A stretch of DNA of 44,036 bases from a bacterium (GTDB lineage Bacteria; SAR324; XYD2-FULL-50-16), in the NCBI GenBank assembly GCA_018830885.1, contig JAHJRI010000311.1, positions 1-44,036 on the forward strand, in the 5' to 3' direction. This document shows positions 41,727 through 44,036 of this stretch, in pieces. The notes under the pieces were generated by a model, which saw only the letters and a list, made by a program, of their open reading frames with translations, made no database searches and was not told the origin of the DNA. The position numbers and the translations under genes are program-made. Within the stretch, counting starts at the first letter, position 1. Every line of letters starts with the position of its first letter.

Positions 41727-42424
41727 CCCGGCCTGATGAAAAACTGCCCGATTCCGTTCTGGAACCCCCTATCACAGATACCAGCGCAATCAACGACCAA
41801 CCGTCAGCTCCTGCAGGCAAGGCGCCCTCAACGGTAAGGCAAACCGAAAGCAGCCCACCTTACCAGGAAAAATCGCAGCCGCAGACTCCAGTATTGACTG
41901 ATGAAGATCACCGGCAGACGCTTGAAACGGACACCAACTCGGAGGCGGGCAATCGTGCAGATCCTCATGGGGCACCGCTGGCATCAGAGGATGAAAAAGA
42001 ACCGGATATTCAGGAAGCAACCATCACCATCAGCGGACAATGGGGTGAATTTGTACAGGAAGTTGCCCATCACGCAAATATTTCGCTGGTCTCCCTACTC
42101 CGAAACTCTGTTGTTCTTGAACTGAGTGAAAAGAAACTGATCATTGGGTACCAGAACCTCCAGGTTTTTACCCAGGAAAAGCGAACAACCATTGAGACAA
42201 TTGCCAGGGAATTCTTTAACGAGTCCATCGAAGTTGTTTTTGAAGAGAGCGATCATGGCCTCGATGATTCGCTTAGAGTCAAGCACAATAACGCCAAGGC
42301 AAAAGCGATTGAGGAAACCAGGGAAGAAGCGAAAAACGATCACAGGATTCTTGAAATCCTGAAGAAATTTCCCGATGCTGAGATCGATGAGATAACTATT
42401 TTAAATGATAAAGAACAGAAATGA
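41708..42424 (+). CDS. dnaX: DnaX tau-specific C-terminal extension, reached by -1 frameshift
   Basis: The -1 frame after the A10 run is open for about 238 codons. It begins with a Pro/Ser/Gln-rich linker and ends with a folded domain (ISGQWGEFVQEVAHHANISL, VVLELSEKKLIIGYQNLQVF, AREFFNESIEVVFEE) matching the tau C-terminal region that contacts polymerase alpha and helicase. The full tau would be about 620 residues. A separate start at 41894 is not needed: the frame is continuous with dnaX through the slip. Its TGA overlaps the ybaB ATG. Confidence 0.85.
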   Translation, partial: KSDYQLTRPDEKLPDSVLEPPITDTSAINDQPSAPAGKAPSTVRQTESSPPYQEKSQPQTPVLTDEDHRQTLETDTNSEAGNRADPHGAPLASEDEKEPDIQEATITISGQWGEFVQEVAHHANISLVSLLRNSVVLELSEKKLIIGYQNLQVFTQEKRTTIETIAREFFNESIEVVFEESDHGLDDSLRVKHNNAKAKAIEETREEAKNDHRILEILKKFPDAEIDEITILNDKEQK

Positions 42425-42753
42425 TTGAAGGTATGGATATGAAGGCACTCCTTGAGAAAGCCAGGGAGATGCAGAAGAACCTGTCAAAAAAGAAAGCAGA
42501 GGCAGCAACCAAAACCGTTGAGGTCACTGTCGGTGGCGGGATGGTCAGTATTGTTATGAATGGAAACCTGGAAACACTGTCGATTAAGATAGATCCAGAA
42601 ATTGTTGACAAGAACGAGATAGAAACCCTTGAGGATCTTGTGCGCGCTGCTTCAAATGAGGCGGTTCGTCAGGCAAAACAACTCGTTTCCACTGGTTTGT
42701 CGGACATTATGGCAGATATGAATCTGCCGGATCTCAGTGACTTGATGAAATAA
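42421..42753 (+). CDS. ybaB: YbaB/EbfC nucleoid-associated protein
   Basis: A 110-residue YbaB/EbfC protein: helical N-terminus (ALLEKAREMQKNLSKKKAEAATKTVEV), the VTVGGGMVSIVMNG sheet and the family segment LEDLVRAASNEAVRQAKQL. It binds DNA as a dimer; its role beside recR is conserved across bacteria. ATG 42421 overlaps the dnaX tau stop; ATG 42439, with AAGG seven bases upstream, is a possible alternative start. Confidence 0.94.
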   Translation: MIEGMDMKALLEKAREMQKNLSKKKAEAATKTVEVTVGGGMVSIVMNGNLETLSIKIDPEIVDKNEIETLEDLVRAASNEAVRQAKQLVSTGLSDIMADMNLPDLSDLMK

Positions 42754-43367
42754 TGAATCTTCCAATCTCATTGATTCAGCTGATTGCTGAATTGTCAAAA
42801 TTACCTGGTATTGGAAAAAAAACGGCCAAACGTCTGGCTTTTTCCCTGCTCATGCGACCAGCGGAGGATGCCTATGCACTGGCAGCATCTATCACCAGGG
42901 CCAGAGAATCGCTGAGAAACTGTGTGCGCTGCTTTGGCTTCACCGACACGGAAATCTGTGATATCTGTGCTGATCCGCGGCGAAACCACGATATCATCTG
43001 TGTGGTAGAGGATCCCAGAAACATTTTTACCATAGAAAACAGCAATATTTTTAACGGGATTTACCATGTGCTCCAGGGTGCGATCTCCCCTTTGCAGGGG
43101 ATCACTCCGGAAAAACTGAGAATAGCAGAACTGGAGGAAAGAATTCGTCTCCGTGAAATAAAAGAGCTGGTTATCTCAACAAATCCGACTCTGGAAGGTG
43201 AAGCAACAGCACACTTTCTGATGGATATTTTTAAGGACAGGGTGCCGGTGATCACTCGAATTGCCAGGGGAATGCCTGCGGGTGGTGATCTGGAGTTTGC
43301 TGATTCAAATACACTGGCAAGGGCATTTGAAGGAAGAATGCCCTTTGGTTCAGGCTCAAACAATTAA
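42753..43367 (+). CDS. recR: Recombination protein RecR
   Basis: A 204-residue RecR of normal length (about 200). It has the helix-hairpin-helix LSKLPGIGKKTAKRLAF, a zinc finger of Cys57, Cys60, Cys69 and Cys72, a Toprim domain beginning IICVVEDPRNIF, and the C-terminal ITRIARGMPAGGDLEFAD. It works with RecF/RecO in gap repair. Its ATG overlaps the ybaB TAA (TAATG), so dnaX, ybaB and recR are translationally linked. Confidence 0.96.
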   Translation: MNLPISLIQLIAELSKLPGIGKKTAKRLAFSLLMRPAEDAYALAASITRARESLRNCVRCFGFTDTEICDICADPRRNHDIICVVEDPRNIFTIENSNIFNGIYHVLQGAISPLQGITPEKLRIAELEERIRLREIKELVISTNPTLEGEATAHFLMDIFKDRVPVITRIARGMPAGGDLEFADSNTLARAFEGRMPFGSGSNN

Positions 43368-43397
43368 ATCTGACCCTGTTTGAGATTTATGCCGGTG

Positions 43398-43413
43398 AGG
43401 GGGCCGTCCCCCT
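43398..43413. terminator. Hairpin between convergent recR and proX
   Basis: AGGGGG (43398-43403), loop CCGT, CCCCCT (43408-43413): a six-pair GC stem in the 75-bp convergent gap. It lacks a T-run on either strand, so it is a weak terminator call. Confidence 0.35.
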
Positions 43414-43442
43414 GAACTCCATCTCTTGAGAATGGATAAAGA

Positions 43443-44036
43443 CTATTCGGCAGAGGTTCTGGCCAATTCCAGCCATCGATTCCACTTGACACTGTTTTTT
43501 TCAATCCATTGATCAACGTGTCGTTCGATATCTTTCTGACCGTTCTCTCCGTCCTGCATCTTCGTATTTTGTTCGTTGATATCTCTCAGAGGCAGAGCAA
43601 ATGCAGCAAAAAAGGCCTTGAGGGCAGGATTCTTGTCCATAAATTTCTTGTTGGCCACAATTTTGATGTCGCTGACAACAAACCCTAGTTTGATTGGATC
43701 CGTCACAGCCCCCTCAATACCGGACACCGTCATCTGTGCCCTGCCCGATTCCTGGCTTGCCTTGGGCATAATTTTAGGGACATTTATCCACATCACATCT
43801 TTACCGGGCATGAGTTTAAAAATGGTCCAGTTCGGTGCCCAGGTGTAGAAAAATACAGGCTGTCCTTTTTGGTGCTTTGCCAGTGTTTCGGCCATACTGG
43901 CTGCATAAGCGGCCTGAATCCGATTGATGTGGTCATCAAGTTCATATACCTTAAAATGATGGGCAATAACCCCTTCACAACCCCAGCCGGGCGGACAGGC
44001 GACCAGGTCGGCTTTACCGTCACCATTGGTATCAAA
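43443..44036 (-). CDS. proX: Glycine betaine/proline-type ABC transporter substrate-binding protein (N-terminus outside window)
   Basis: 198 codons are visible, open to the right edge. The fragment has DTNGDGKADLVACPPGWGC, a calcium-loop-like Asp/Asn pattern often seen in this family, then QPVFFYTWAPNWT with the Trp residues of a betaine-binding aromatic box, and MDKNPALKAFFAAFALPLRDINEQN near the end. It would be a periplasmic binding protein delivering betaine or a related quaternary amine to an ABC importer. The signal peptide and transporter partners lie outside the window. Confidence 0.85.
   Translation of the reverse strand, partial: FDTNGDGKADLVACPPGWGCEGVIAHHFKVYELDDHINRIQAAYAASMAETLAKHQKGQPVFFYTWAPNWTIFKLMPGKDVMWINVPKIMPKASQESGRAQMTVSGIEGAVTDPIKLGFVVSDIKIVANKKFMDKNPALKAFFAAFALPLRDINEQNTKMQDGENGQKDIERHVDQWIEKNSVKWNRWLELARTSAE

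Noticed and set aside
41894..42424. A separate hypothetical gene after dnaX
   Set aside because: The frame is open back to the A10 run and carries the tau C-terminal domain, so it is the frameshifted end of dnaX.
1..44036. CRISPR arrays, insertion sequences or prophage modules
   Set aside because: No regularly spaced repeats, transposase or phage structural genes were found. The only mobility-related items are the solitary recombinase and the MITE-like element.

Overview
The window looks like chromosome of a Gram-negative, anaerobic, Desulfobacterota-type bacterium, probably Desulfobacterales-like. This is inferred from gene content: a Tol envelope system, an mre rod-shape cluster, an outer-membrane-type barrel, beta-oxidation-type acyl-CoA enzymes, a biotin-dependent acyl-CoA carboxyltransferase cluster, and lysS/serS/dnaX housekeeping genes. 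No rRNA is present, so the assignment rests on gene content and style only. No phage, plasmid or CRISPR array is visible.

Layout. 1-8223 is read on the minus strand: SNF2 helicase, greA, then tolQ-tolR-tolA-tolB, with tolB running off the left edge. 8783-13818 is plus: mreB, mreC, mreD, PBP2 (mrdA) and maf; rodA is absent here. 13861-16525 holds an outer-membrane-type protein, a 157-bp inverted-repeat (MITE-like) element, a small membrane protein and a convergent tyrosine recombinase with altered catalytic residues. 16883-21117 holds an acyl-carrier-like protein lacking the attachment serine, convergent with a carboxyltransferase / biotin-carboxylase-like / biotin-carrier operon. The biotin-carboxylase-like subunit keeps its ATP-binding half but has lost the bicarbonate/biotin residues. 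21496-23308 is plus: 3-hydroxyacyl-CoA dehydrogenase, a dual-specificity phosphatase and a stand-alone HPt protein, ending against a phosphofructokinase on the minus strand.

25102-29132 holds a HEAT/zinc/TPR protein overlapping recJ by ATGA. It converges on a zinc-ribbon membrane protein and a CsgG/LpoB-like lipoprotein. 30736-34349 has a tyrosine phosphatase with an Fn3-like N-terminus, a TetR-type operator-like site, a possible 41-residue zinc-finger-like small ORF, and two adjacent acyl-CoA dehydrogenases. 34838-39796 has lysS, a metallo-beta-lactamase-fold hydrolase, a MraY-type transferase and serS. 39812-40500 is an RNA cluster: three tRNA-Ser, one tRNA-Arg(GCG), a folded spacer and the small SRP RNA. 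dnaX follows with an A10 slippage site for tau/gamma, then ybaB and recR. The right edge is a partial glycine-betaine-type binding protein on the minus strand.

The most interesting part is 15617-21117, where three neighbouring genes (recombinase, acyl carrier, biotin carboxylase) have each lost canonical catalytic or attachment residues while keeping full-length open frames. The carboxyltransferase and biotin carrier appear intact. This suggests a biotin-dependent transcarboxylase or decarboxylase, or a regulated complex with a pseudo-enzyme subunit, rather than an ordinary acyl-CoA carboxylase. Other notable items are the dnaX slippage site, the structured tRNA spacer, the MITE-like element and the palindromic site between the carboxyltransferase and hydroxyacyl-CoA dehydrogenase genes.
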